Shown here one piece after another: positions 45,016-52,113 of a stretch of DNA of 64,000 bases. Below the pieces are notes generated by a model, which did not search any database, was not told the DNA's origin, and worked only from the letters and a program-made list of their open reading frames with translations. The stretch covers positions 21,614 to 85,613 of the forward strand of contig CAKUGU010000003.1 in NCBI GenBank assembly GCA_934654815.1, in the 5' to 3' direction. A program made the position numbers and the translations under genes. Positions within the stretch are counted from its first letter, which is position 1, and each line of letters starts with the position of its first letter. Origin of the DNA: an uncultured Ellagibacter sp. GTDB taxonomy: Bacteria; Actinomycetota; Coriobacteriia; Coriobacteriales; Eggerthellaceae.

Positions 45016-46221
45016 CTACATGTTGTAGCCGTAGGTGGTGTTCTCCTTGGGATAGCGCTCCTTCATTTCCTTCCAGAGCTTCTCGTCGGGCTCGCGCTCG
45101 GCGAGGACGTCGAGCGCAGCGACGTACGCCTCGTTGTAGAAGTAGTCGTCGAGGGTGTAGGGGGTGTCCTTGTCGATGAAGCCGCAGGTCTTGTAGTCTT
45201 CGAAGTAGCTCTTGATGTAGTCGACCTGGGGGTCCATGACGATTTCCATTGCGGTGCGGAAGCTGTCGGTGCCGTAGTAGACCGCCTCGAGAGACTCGGC
45301 ATCGACGCCGTTGAAGGCGACGAGGTTCTTGATCGTCTGCTCCTTGTTCTCCTTGAACAGCTTGTAGCCGCGCAGCTCGGCGACGATGAACTGGGTGAGT
45401 GCGTAGTTGTGCTCGGTGATCATTGCCTTGTTCACCGTCATGCGGCAGCAGGGATACTTCCCGACGAGGTCCTCGTTGTATGCGGCGATCTTGAGACCCG
45501 ACTTGACGGCGATCATGTAAACCGGCACGCCGTTGAAGATAGCGACGTCGGCCGTCCCCTTGAGCACGTTCTCGCAGCCGACGGACATGCTTTCCGTGTA
45601 GATGACCTTGTAGTCCTCGCCGCGCTTGAGGCCGCTGTTCAGGAGCAGCGCCTCGATCACGATGAGCTCGGAGTCGGCCTGGATGCCGCAGATCGTGAGG
45701 CCCTTGAAGTCTTCGGCGGATTTGAGGGTGATGTTCGAATCGGGCGCTACGGCGCACACGCCGCCTTCGGACATGATGCCGCCTGTCATGTAGAGGTTCT
45801 CCTCGCCTTCCGCGATGCGGTTCAGCGCGAGGTTCATGGCCACGACCATGTCGAGGTCGTTGGTCGCGACCGAGGAGTACGCCGTGCCCATGTCCTCGAC
45901 GATGGTCAAATCGACGTTGACCTTCTCGTCGTCGAAGTAGCCTTCCTGGTAGGCGTTGATGACGGCGACCGGGTTGGGGTTGCCCTTCGTCATGCCGAGG
46001 CGGACGGTGTATTCGTCGCTTCCAACTTTCGAGAGGTCGAGCGGGCTGTGATCGACGCCATCGGGGCCGACGAGGCTCGAATCGGTTTTGGCGGAGGAGT
46101 CGCCTTGGGCGCTCGATGAACTTGAGGTGGATGAGGCGCATCCGGCGAGGCCCGCGGAGAGGGACAGGGCGAGGGCGGCGGAGCCCGCGACGAACGAACG
46201 GCGGCTAATCGACTTGGTCAT
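45016..46221 (-). CDS. ABC transporter substrate-binding lipoprotein, NMT1/TauA type
   Basis: 401 residues; ATG 46221 follows AAAGGAGG. The signal peptide has a twin-arginine-like SRRSFVAG and a lipobox LAGC (Cys near residue 28), then a Ser-rich linker. The mature part is a periplasmic-binding fold of the NMT1/THI5 and taurine type (VRLGMTKGNPNPVAVINAYQ). It captures the substrate outside the membrane for the permease/ATPase pair. A Tat route would suggest folding before export, but the RR motif is weak (no canonical FLK). Upstream lies a perfect 10-bp inverted repeat (46293-46319). Confidence 0.9.
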   Translation of the reverse strand: MTKSISRRSFVAGSAALALSLSAGLAGCASSTSSSSSAQGDSSAKTDSSLVGPDGVDHSPLDLSKVGSDEYTVRLGMTKGNPNPVAVINAYQEGYFDDEKVNVDLTIVEDMGTAYSSVATNDLDMVVAMNLALNRIAEGEENLYMTGGIMSEGGVCAVAPDSNITLKSAEDFKGLTICGIQADSELIVIEALLLNSGLKRGEDYKVIYTESMSVGCENVLKGTADVAIFNGVPVYMIAVKSGLKIAAYNEDLVGKYPCCRMTVNKAMITEHNYALTQFIVAELRGYKLFKENKEQTIKNLVAFNGVDAESLEAVYYGTDSFRTAMEIVMDPQVDYIKSYFEDYKTCGFIDKDTPYTLDDYFYNEAYVAALDVLAEREPDEKLWKEMKERYPKENTTYGYNM

Positions 46222-46292
46222 GAAATCCTCCTTTGAAGAACCCTATATTTGTTAAGCGCCTATATATTAGCAAACAAACACTTGCTGATGGT

Positions 46293-46319
46293 CAATTATT
46301 CGACCATGCCGAATAATTG
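46293..46319. promoter_or_regulatory. Inverted repeat CAATTATTCG-N7-CGAATAATTG
   Basis: A perfect 10-bp inverted repeat, 72 to 98 bp before the binding-protein start. It is likely an operator for the ABC operon; the bound regulator is unknown. Confidence 0.55.
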
Positions 46320-46363
46320 TACGATGTCTTTGCCCAACGTCGGCTTGCAGGGTGATGCGAGCG

Positions 46364-46376
46364 TCTCAATGTGAAA
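46364..46376. promoter_or_regulatory. Putative activator site 1 (TCTCA-atg-TGAAA)
   Basis: First of three related half-palindromic sites; the right arm differs by one base from TGAGA. Centre about 160 bp upstream of the -24 element. Confidence 0.5.
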
Positions 46377-46382
46377 CTCCAT

Positions 46383-46395
46383 TCTCACTTTGAGA
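46383..46395. promoter_or_regulatory. Putative activator site 2 (TCTCA-ctt-TGAGA)
   Basis: Exact TCTCA-N3-TGAGA. Together with site 3 it forms a 15-bp perfect inverted repeat (46381-46395 with 46406-46420). Confidence 0.65.
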
Positions 46396-46405
46396 CAAAA
46401 AACTA

Positions 46406-46418
46406 TCTCAAAGTGAGA
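46406..46418. promoter_or_regulatory. Putative activator site 3 (TCTCA-aag-TGAGA)
   Basis: Exact TCTCA-N3-TGAGA, centred about 119 bp upstream of the -24 GG. Position and symmetry fit a sigma-54 upstream activating sequence. Confidence 0.65.
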
Positions 46419-46529
46419 ATCCTTCGTATCTTACCTAGTGCAGAAAAATAGATGATGAAAATATTTTTGCGCATTTCATCAGGCGTTATAAGACTTTTCT
46501 CTAAAGAAATCCCAATGAAAATCAAGTTT

Positions 46530-46545
46530 TGGCATGGCTTTTGCA
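46530..46545 (+). promoter_or_regulatory. Sigma-54 (-24/-12) promoter
   Basis: TGGCATG-N4-TTGCA: the -24 GG is at 46531-46532 and the -12 GC at 46543-46544, exactly ten bases apart, as the family requires. Only one base differs from TGGCACG. Transcription should begin near 46556 and read the small gene at 46634 and the cassette G enzyme. rpoN and an enhancer-binding protein are encoded in this window. Confidence 0.88.
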
Positions 46546-46633
46546 ACTAGTAGGGTAAGCGCGAAAGCGCAGGGCGAGGCATGGGGTCCGCGCTGAAAAA
46601 CGCGTAAAGGAGTCGTCTTGAGAGGAGGACAAG

Positions 46634-46804
46634 ATGCCAGAGGAGAGGAAGGATCTGGATCGGGATTTCCAGCAAGCACGTAAGGACAAGGTGATGGCCG
46701 ATCCCGAGAAGAACAAGGAAGCGTGGCAGCAGAAGGCCCAGGATAAGGCCGGACGCGATTGGACCAAGCCGCGCCGCCCGGTTCTCAAGGATGGCGAAGT
46801 CTAG
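46634..46804 (+). CDS. 56-residue charged protein, first gene of the sigma-54 transcript
   Basis: A short gene with an excellent ribosome site (GAGGAGGACAAG before ATG 46634). The product, MPEERKDLDRDFQQARKDKV and onward, is almost entirely charged or Gln-rich and probably helical. It ends RRPVLKDGEV. No Cys, no membrane helix, no family I recognise. It starts about 78 bp after the expected sigma-54 transcription start and is followed after 45 bp by the cassette G catalytic gene, so it is surely co-transcribed. It could be a small chaperone or a stability factor; this is inference. Confidence 0.7.
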   Translation: MPEERKDLDRDFQQARKDKVMADPEKNKEAWQQKAQDKAGRDWTKPRRPVLKDGEV

Positions 46805-46849
46805 GGGGACTCGTAAGTTCACGAGATGTGAGAGAGGGGTAAACAAGGT

Positions 46850-49189
46850 ATGCTTACCAACGAGCTCGAAGGCGTCAACAAAGACGTCTACAAAACTGAC
46901 TGGCAGTGGCAGGAAGGCGAGTACACGGTTACTCGTACGAACATGTGGACCGCACCCGGCTGCCACAACGGATGTTCCGTTCTGTACTACACCAAGGACA
47001 ACAAGGTCGAGAAGATCGAGGGCGACCCGCTGAGCCCATACAACCAGGGCCGTCTCTGCATGCGTTGTCTCGATGTTGTCGAAACGTTCTACCATCCCGA
47101 TCGCCTCAAGTGGCCGCTCAAGCGCGTCGGCGAGCGTGGAGAGAACAAGTGGGAACGCATCACGTGGGATGAGGCTTACGACGACATCGTAAAGCACGTT
47201 CGTGAAATCCAGGAAAACTACGGCCCTGAGTGCATCGTCTCCATGCAGGGCACCGGTCGCAACATTTGCTGGCAGACGCCGTATCTGAGCTACGCAGGCT
47301 TCGGCAGCCCGAACTTCGTTCTCGGCTTCCTTTCCGGCGACTCATGCTATTTGCCCCGTACCACCATGGGCCACTGCTTCATGGGCGACTTCTTCGTGGC
47401 CGACTGCTCGCAGCATCTCGAGAAGCGCTATGCCGACCCCGAGTACGTCTTCCCTGAGTACATGCTCATCGTCGGCAACAACCCGCTGGTCTCCAACGGC
47501 GACGGCTTCTTCGGGCATTGGATCGTCGACGTCATGAAGGAAGGCGGCACGAAGCTTATCGTTCTCGACCCGTCTTGCACGTGGCTTGCTTCCAAGGCCG
47601 AGTTCTGGCTGCCGGTTCGTCCCGGCACCGACGCCGCGGTCATCATCTCGATGATCGGCGTTGTTATTGTGGAAGACCTCTACGATCACGACTTCGTCGA
47701 GAAGTGGTGTTATGGCTTCGACGAGCTCGCCGAGCGCGCCAAGGAGTATCCGGTCGAGCGCGCCGCCGAAATCGCCGGCATCGACCCAGAGCTTATCCGT
47801 GGTGCGGCCCGCGCCTTCGCGAAGGGCAATCCGTCCACGATTCAGTGGGGCCTTAAGGTCGACCAGTCCGTCTGCGGCCTTCCGACCGCTCAGGCGCTGC
47901 TTTCCCTCGGCGCCATCTGCGGCGACATCGACGTCCCTGGCGGCATGATGATTCCTCGCTGCGCCTACGACATCCCTGACTCCTACGGCTGCGGTATGTG
48001 GAATCTCTCCGATGAGATGCTCGGCAAGATGCTCGGCGTTGAAACCTCTCCGCTTCATGCGCTTGGCTTCGACCCGACCGCCAATGGCGATACCGTTCTG
48101 AACGCCATCGAAACGGGCGAGCCTTACCCGATTAAGATGCTGTTCATCCAGTCCACCAACCCGATCGCTAACATGGCCGCTGACGCTCCTCGTGTTTACC
48201 GTGCGATGCGCTCCGTCGACTACAACGTCGTCGTCGATGTCTTCATGACTCCGACCGCCGTCGCTTGCGCGGATATCGTCCTTCCCTGCGGTATGAGCTG
48301 CGAGCGTAACTCCGCTCGTGTGTGGTGGTGGCCGCTGCGCTCTATCGTCAAGGTCGGCGACTACTACGAAGCCAAGTCCGACGAGCAGATCATCCTTGAG
48401 CTTGGCAAGCGTCTGAACCCGAGACTGTTCCCCTGGAACGACGACATCGAGCTCATGACTTGGTGGATCCAGTCTGGCAACCGCTTCCATGCCGGATGGC
48501 CGCACAAGACCGACGAGACCTTCCCCGAGCTGTGTGAGAAGGTCATTGACTGGCCCGACGACTGGGCGTACCGCAAGTACGAGCTCGGTTGGCTGCGCGA
48601 CGACGGTCAGCCTGGCTTCAACACGAACACCGGCAAGTGCGAGCTTTACAACACGCTGTTCGAGGCGTGGGGCTTCGACCCGCTGCCGTACTTCGAAGAG
48701 CCGCCTGAGTCCCCGGTTTCCACGCCGGAACTCATGGAAGAATACCCGTTCGTGCTCACCACCGGTGCCCGTACCTGGGAATACTTCCATTCCGAAGAGC
48801 GCATGGTCCCGCGCCTGCGCGAATCTCACCCCGATCCGTTGACCGATCTCAATCCCGAGACCGCGAAGAAGCTCGGCGTCTGCGAAGGCGACTGGGTGTG
48901 GGTCGAGAACATGCGTGGCAAGGCGAAGCAGCGTGTTCGCTTCAACGCCTCGCTCAAACCGGATACCGTTCGCTCCGAGCATGGCTGGTGGTTCCCCGAG
49001 CAAGAGGGCGCAGAACCGAATCTGTTCGGCGTGTTCGATTCCAACATCAACAACCTTACGGTTCAGGGCGTTACCGGACCGACACTGTACGGCGCTCCGT
49101 ATGCGAACCAGATTTGCAAGGTTTACCCGGTCACGAAGGAAAACGACTGCTCTTGCAGCGAGATCGTGACCCGCAAGGGAGGTTTCTAA
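46850..49189 (+). CDS. Molybdopterin oxidoreductase, acetylene-hydratase-like group (cassette G catalytic subunit)
   Basis: 779 residues from ATG 46850. Cluster Cys are C38 and C42 (GCHNGC), C70 and C73 (GRLCMRC), with the short C-x3-C spacing also seen in cassette D. Cys166 (SGDSCYLPR) is the likely Mo ligand. The late motif deviates: WEYFHSEERMVPRLRESHP instead of FHSEHRQIP, so its substrate pocket may differ. Codon use is markedly biased to frequent C-ending codons, suggesting high expression. It is the only enzyme here behind a sigma-54 promoter. Cytoplasmic; substrate unknown. Confidence 0.87.
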   Translation: MLTNELEGVNKDVYKTDWQWQEGEYTVTRTNMWTAPGCHNGCSVLYYTKDNKVEKIEGDPLSPYNQGRLCMRCLDVVETFYHPDRLKWPLKRVGERGENKWERITWDEAYDDIVKHVREIQENYGPECIVSMQGTGRNICWQTPYLSYAGFGSPNFVLGFLSGDSCYLPRTTMGHCFMGDFFVADCSQHLEKRYADPEYVFPEYMLIVGNNPLVSNGDGFFGHWIVDVMKEGGTKLIVLDPSCTWLASKAEFWLPVRPGTDAAVIISMIGVVIVEDLYDHDFVEKWCYGFDELAERAKEYPVERAAEIAGIDPELIRGAARAFAKGNPSTIQWGLKVDQSVCGLPTAQALLSLGAICGDIDVPGGMMIPRCAYDIPDSYGCGMWNLSDEMLGKMLGVETSPLHALGFDPTANGDTVLNAIETGEPYPIKMLFIQSTNPIANMAADAPRVYRAMRSVDYNVVVDVFMTPTAVACADIVLPCGMSCERNSARVWWWPLRSIVKVGDYYEAKSDEQIILELGKRLNPRLFPWNDDIELMTWWIQSGNRFHAGWPHKTDETFPELCEKVIDWPDDWAYRKYELGWLRDDGQPGFNTNTGKCELYNTLFEAWGFDPLPYFEEPPESPVSTPELMEEYPFVLTTGARTWEYFHSEERMVPRLRESHPDPLTDLNPETAKKLGVCEGDWVWVENMRGKAKQRVRFNASLKPDTVRSEHGWWFPEQEGAEPNLFGVFDSNINNLTVQGVTGPTLYGAPYANQICKVYPVTKENDCSCSEIVTRKGGF

Positions 49190-49190
49190 G

Positions 49191-49532
49191 ATGGCTGAGA
49201 AGTACGGCATTCTGATTGACTACCAGTGGTGCACCGGCTGCCACTCCTGCGAGATGGCGTGCAAGGTCGAGCATAACTTCGGCGAAGGCGTCTATGGCAT
49301 CAAGCTGTTCGAGGACGGCCCGCGCAAGTACCCCAACGGCAAGTTCGAGTACACCTACCTTCCGGTTGCGACGAGCTTGTGCGACCTGTGCGCCGAGCGC
49401 ACGGCGATGGGCAAGCTCCCGACCTGTGTGCACCATTGCCAGGCCGCTTGCATGAAGTACGGCACGGTTGACGAGCTCGCCGCCATGGCCAAGGAAAACC
49501 CGCGTACTTGGATTTACGTGCCCGAGCAGTAA
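49191..49532 (+). CDS. Ferredoxin-type iron-sulfur subunit of cassette G
   Basis: 113 residues; ATG 49191, two bases after the catalytic gene's stop, with GGGAGG upstream. CTGCHSCEMAC and CDLC...CVHHC can bind two [4Fe-4S] clusters. Electron partner of the enzyme at 46850. A clear terminator closes the unit 37 bp downstream. Confidence 0.9.
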   Translation: MAEKYGILIDYQWCTGCHSCEMACKVEHNFGEGVYGIKLFEDGPRKYPNGKFEYTYLPVATSLCDLCAERTAMGKLPTCVHHCQAACMKYGTVDELAAMAKENPRTWIYVPEQ

Positions 49533-49568
49533 GTTCTCAGCGGCCTAAACGCTTCAATCCCCCTTTGG

Positions 49569-49617
49569 GCCGGCGCTCCGTCTCCACTCCCCGCCATTTC
49601 GCGGAGCGCCGGCTTTT
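49569..49617 (+). terminator. Rho-independent terminator of cassette G
   Basis: GCCGGCGCTCCG (49569-49580) pairs with CGGAGCGCCGGC (49602-49613), followed by TTTT. The loop is 21 nt. Confidence 0.85.
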
Positions 49618-49648
49618 CAATTGTTCGATCGTATTCTAAGGAGACATC

Positions 49649-49906
49649 ATGTGCTTCAGACCAGCAACCAGTGTCACCGCAGTTAAGTGCATCGAGTGCG
49701 GTGCTTTCAACAAGCCCGATAACGAGACATGCCAGAAGTGCGGCGCCGATCTCGGTCCGTCCAAGGCCGCCGCTGCAGCGAATCAGGCTCCGCAGCCTTC
49801 TGCACCGGCCAATATCTCTTTGACCCCGAAGGGCCTCGACCATAAGGCTCCTTCTGCTCCTGGAGCGCCAAAGGCTCCCGGCGCTCCGAAACCTCCGCAA
49901 GTGTAG
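49649..49906 (+). CDS. Small zinc-ribbon protein with PGAP-repeat tail
   Basis: 85 residues; ATG 49649 follows AAGGAG. It begins MCFRPATSVTAVKC, with one ribbon (CIECGAFN ... CQKCGADL), then a long Ala/Pro/Ser linker and a PGAPKAPGAPKPP end. It is the closest relative of the protein at 32615. It lies right after the cassette G terminator and before a second zinc-ribbon gene. The tail looks like a flexible tether. Function unknown. Confidence 0.8.
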   Translation: MCFRPATSVTAVKCIECGAFNKPDNETCQKCGADLGPSKAAAAANQAPQPSAPANISLTPKGLDHKAPSAPGAPKAPGAPKPPQV

Positions 49907-49960
49907 GCTTGCATGACGTGATTATGGGTGGCGAGGAAATTTAATTGCGAGGTGATGGCG

Positions 49961-50302
49961 ATGCCTAATTGCAGAACATGCAGTCCATGGTGCAGTCGCT
50001 GCCATAAAAAGGCCGAGATTAAATTTCCCGTTGAGTGTCCGAATTGCGGCTGGTACAACCCGTATGAGCGGGAGTTTTGCAAAAAATGTGGGGCTCCAGT
50101 CGTTCATGATGAATCGAAAGTTGTCACCCATCTTAACGCCGAGGTAAAGAAGTCTTGCTTTTTCTGCACGCCGTTCGTTCGGCCTTTATGCGACGAGTGC
50201 CTTGAAAAAGGAAGGATAAAGATTTGTCCGGAATGCGGAAGCTATGTGCTTGGATCGCGCAAGAATTGCAAGTCTTGCGGATACGAATTTGCGAGTGAAT
50301 AG
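49961..50302 (+). CDS. Double zinc-ribbon protein
   Basis: 113 residues from ATG 49961 (MPNCRTCSPWCSRCHKK), with GAGGTGAT upstream; in-frame ATG 49955 and GTG 49928 are alternatives. It carries four Cys groups: CRTC/CSRC at the N-terminus, CPNCGWYNPYEREFCKKCGA, CFFC...CDEC, and CPECGSYVLGSRKNCKSCGY. It is the largest of the island's zinc-ribbon proteins. It follows the PGAP-tail protein and precedes two MFS genes. Function unknown; protein-protein or nucleic-acid contacts are both possible. Confidence 0.75.
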   Translation: MPNCRTCSPWCSRCHKKAEIKFPVECPNCGWYNPYEREFCKKCGAPVVHDESKVVTHLNAEVKKSCFFCTPFVRPLCDECLEKGRIKICPECGSYVLGSRKNCKSCGYEFASE

Positions 50303-50553
50303 TTTCGCTTTCGGGTTGTTGGGCCATTCCTTTTTTAGGATAAGTTTGAACCCTAGTTCTCCTGCATTATGCGGTTGAGAGGGGATAGCATGTCAAGACT
50401 ATGCAACGTGAAGAGGACTTCTCCAGGTGAGGGGCTTGATTCGACGGAAAGCTCTCTTTGTCAGGCAAGCAAAATAGCATGGCCGGACGCGATCCCGTTT
50501 CTAGCATGTTGCTATTAGAGTGACGGTCGTTTTATAGCTCTTCATTTTGTTAA

Positions 50554-50585
50554 TGGAGCCGCGCTGAAGGGGAAGCGCGGCTCCA
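50554..50585. terminator. 12-bp hairpin
   Basis: TGGAGCCGCGCT (50554-50565) pairs perfectly with AGCGCGGCTCCA (50574-50585). No T-run on the plus side. Confidence 0.5.
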
Positions 50586-50597
50586 GAACAACCTCTC

Positions 50598-50614
50598 TCG
50601 AGCATATTGCTCGA
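50598..50614. promoter_or_regulatory. Palindrome TCGAGCA-tat-TGCTCGA
   Basis: A perfect 7-bp inverted repeat with a 3-nt spacer, about 100 bp before the MFS start at 50710. Candidate operator; regulator unknown. Confidence 0.45.
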
Positions 50615-50709
50615 AGTGTCTATTTCCTGATCGAGTATCATACGCTCAGGGGTGTCTCTGACGCTAGCGCAATCTCGAGCGGGTTGTTCTGTTTCATGGA
50701 GGGGACATC

Positions 50710-51978
50710 ATGTCAACGAAACAGAAAAATGTTAGAACCGCCTGGGCGATTGTCGTAATTGCCTTTCTCGGCGGCCTTGCGCTCGCAAGTGCGCAAAACA
50801 AAGTACCACCTTGCATTGACGTCGTGATGGCTTATTTCAATATTGGAGAAACCGATGCCGGTTGGTTGACCTCGGTCTTCACTATTATGGGCATGATCAC
50901 GGCGATTCCTGCTTCCTGGCTTTTGCGTAAATTAGGTGCGAAGAAGATCGGCGTTATCTCGCTTCTTTGCGCTGCGATCGGCTCGGCTCTTGGCGCGTTT
51001 TCCACCGAGCTGTGGATGCTCATGGCGACGCGCGTTCTCGAAGGCGTCGGCGTCGGCATGATTGCTGTCGTCGGCCCGGCGATTATCTCCATGTGGTTTC
51101 CCGCTGAGAAGCGCGGTCTTCCTATGGGCGTTTGGGGATCATGGCAGATGGCATCGCAGACTATTCTGTTCCTGGTAGGCGGCGGGATTTCGAGCTCGTT
51201 CGGCTGGCAGGGCGTATGGTGGTTCGTGTTCGCGATGTGCGTTGTGGCCCTCATTCTCTACCAATGGAAGGTTGAGGAGCCGCACGACGGAATGCCGAAT
51301 TATGCTGAAGGGGAAGATGACGAGGAATTCCATTTCGGCGATGGCTTCAAATCGTCGTCAACGTGGATTCTGACTCTCTGCGGAACGATTTTCACGTTCT
51401 GCTGTTTTGGATTCGCAACTTATATTTCGCTGTACTGGGCTCAGGCTTTCTACGGTGGAGATATGAGCGCTTCGAACCTTTGGGTTTCGATTATGTACGC
51501 CATTGAGGTTCCGGTCGTTATCTTCATCGGCTGGCTTCTTAACAAGGTGCCTTTGACGAAGCGCCGCTTCGTCGGCGTGATCGGCTTTGCACTGTATACG
51601 TTCATCTTGTTCTTCTGCTTCCGGATGGACGACCCTGCGCTGCTTTTGCCGTTTATCATAATCTACCCGTTCCTCGAGGGCTCCATCCCCACAGTATATT
51701 GGACGCTTATCCCGTCGACTGCGAAGAAGCCTGAGAATTCTGGTACAGCAATCGGCATTCTCAACGTCGGATTGAACATCGGCACGCTGCTCGGTCCTCC
51801 GATCACTGGATTCTTTATCGAAAACTACGGTTGGTCGGCGGCGACGATTCCTCTGGCGATCGCCTCCATCATCGGTGCGGTGCTGTTCTTCTTTGTGAAG
51901 ACCTACTATCACGGCCATTCCGAAGGTGTTGTGCCAATGGACCAGGAAGCCGCTGCTGAACAGGCTGCGGCGCAGTAA
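50710..51978 (+). CDS. MFS transporter
   Basis: 422 residues; ATG 50710 follows GGAGGGG. About twelve helices; loop 2-3 LLRKLGAKKIG; helix 4-5 region FPAEKRGLPMGVWGSW shared with 32922 and 52114. The C-terminal tail is cytoplasmic and Ala/Gln-rich. It is the first of two neighbouring transporters after cassette G and before the sigma-54 activator gene, so it may serve cassette G. The substrate is unknown. Confidence 0.85.
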   Translation: MSTKQKNVRTAWAIVVIAFLGGLALASAQNKVPPCIDVVMAYFNIGETDAGWLTSVFTIMGMITAIPASWLLRKLGAKKIGVISLLCAAIGSALGAFSTELWMLMATRVLEGVGVGMIAVVGPAIISMWFPAEKRGLPMGVWGSWQMASQTILFLVGGGISSSFGWQGVWWFVFAMCVVALILYQWKVEEPHDGMPNYAEGEDDEEFHFGDGFKSSSTWILTLCGTIFTFCCFGFATYISLYWAQAFYGGDMSASNLWVSIMYAIEVPVVIFIGWLLNKVPLTKRRFVGVIGFALYTFILFFCFRMDDPALLLPFIIIYPFLEGSIPTVYWTLIPSTAKKPENSGTAIGILNVGLNIGTLLGPPITGFFIENYGWSAATIPLAIASIIGAVLFFFVKTYYHGHSEGVVPMDQEAAAEQAAAQ

Positions 51979-51997
51979 CTGCAAGTTGTGTTCAATG

Positions 51998-52027
51998 GGC
52001 GCCGGGCAATGTTCGATGCTCGGCGCC
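51998..52027 (+). terminator. Hairpin between the two MFS genes
   Basis: A 10-bp stem, including one G-T pair, with arms 51998-52007 and 52018-52027. No long T-run, so termination may be partial. Confidence 0.5.
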
Positions 52028-52113
52028 AGCCTTGATTGAAAGCAAAACTGTTTGGAACCAAGGCAAAGCTTGAATCCTCGATTGACGTTGCAAGGATTTA
52101 ACGAGGAGGGAAT

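Larger units (their letters stand above)
46222..46633. other. Divergent control region: ABC operon and sigma-54 cassette
   Basis: This 412-bp gap is dense with signals: an inverted repeat (46293-46319), three TCTCA-N3-TGAGA-type sites (46364-46418) and a sigma-54 promoter (46530-46545). No gene is supported in it. Confidence 0.75.
50303..50709. other. Intergenic region upstream of the MFS pair
   Basis: A 407-bp gap without a supported gene. It holds a 12-bp hairpin (50554-50585), a perfect 7-bp palindrome (50598-50614) and an 8-mer GAGTATCA (50633-50640) that recurs in the palindrome at 55551-55575. Confidence 0.5.

Noticed and set aside
50648..50665. GG-N10-GC before the MFS gene at 50710
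   Set aside because: Spacing fits but the -12 region (GACGC) and -24 region are poor matches.
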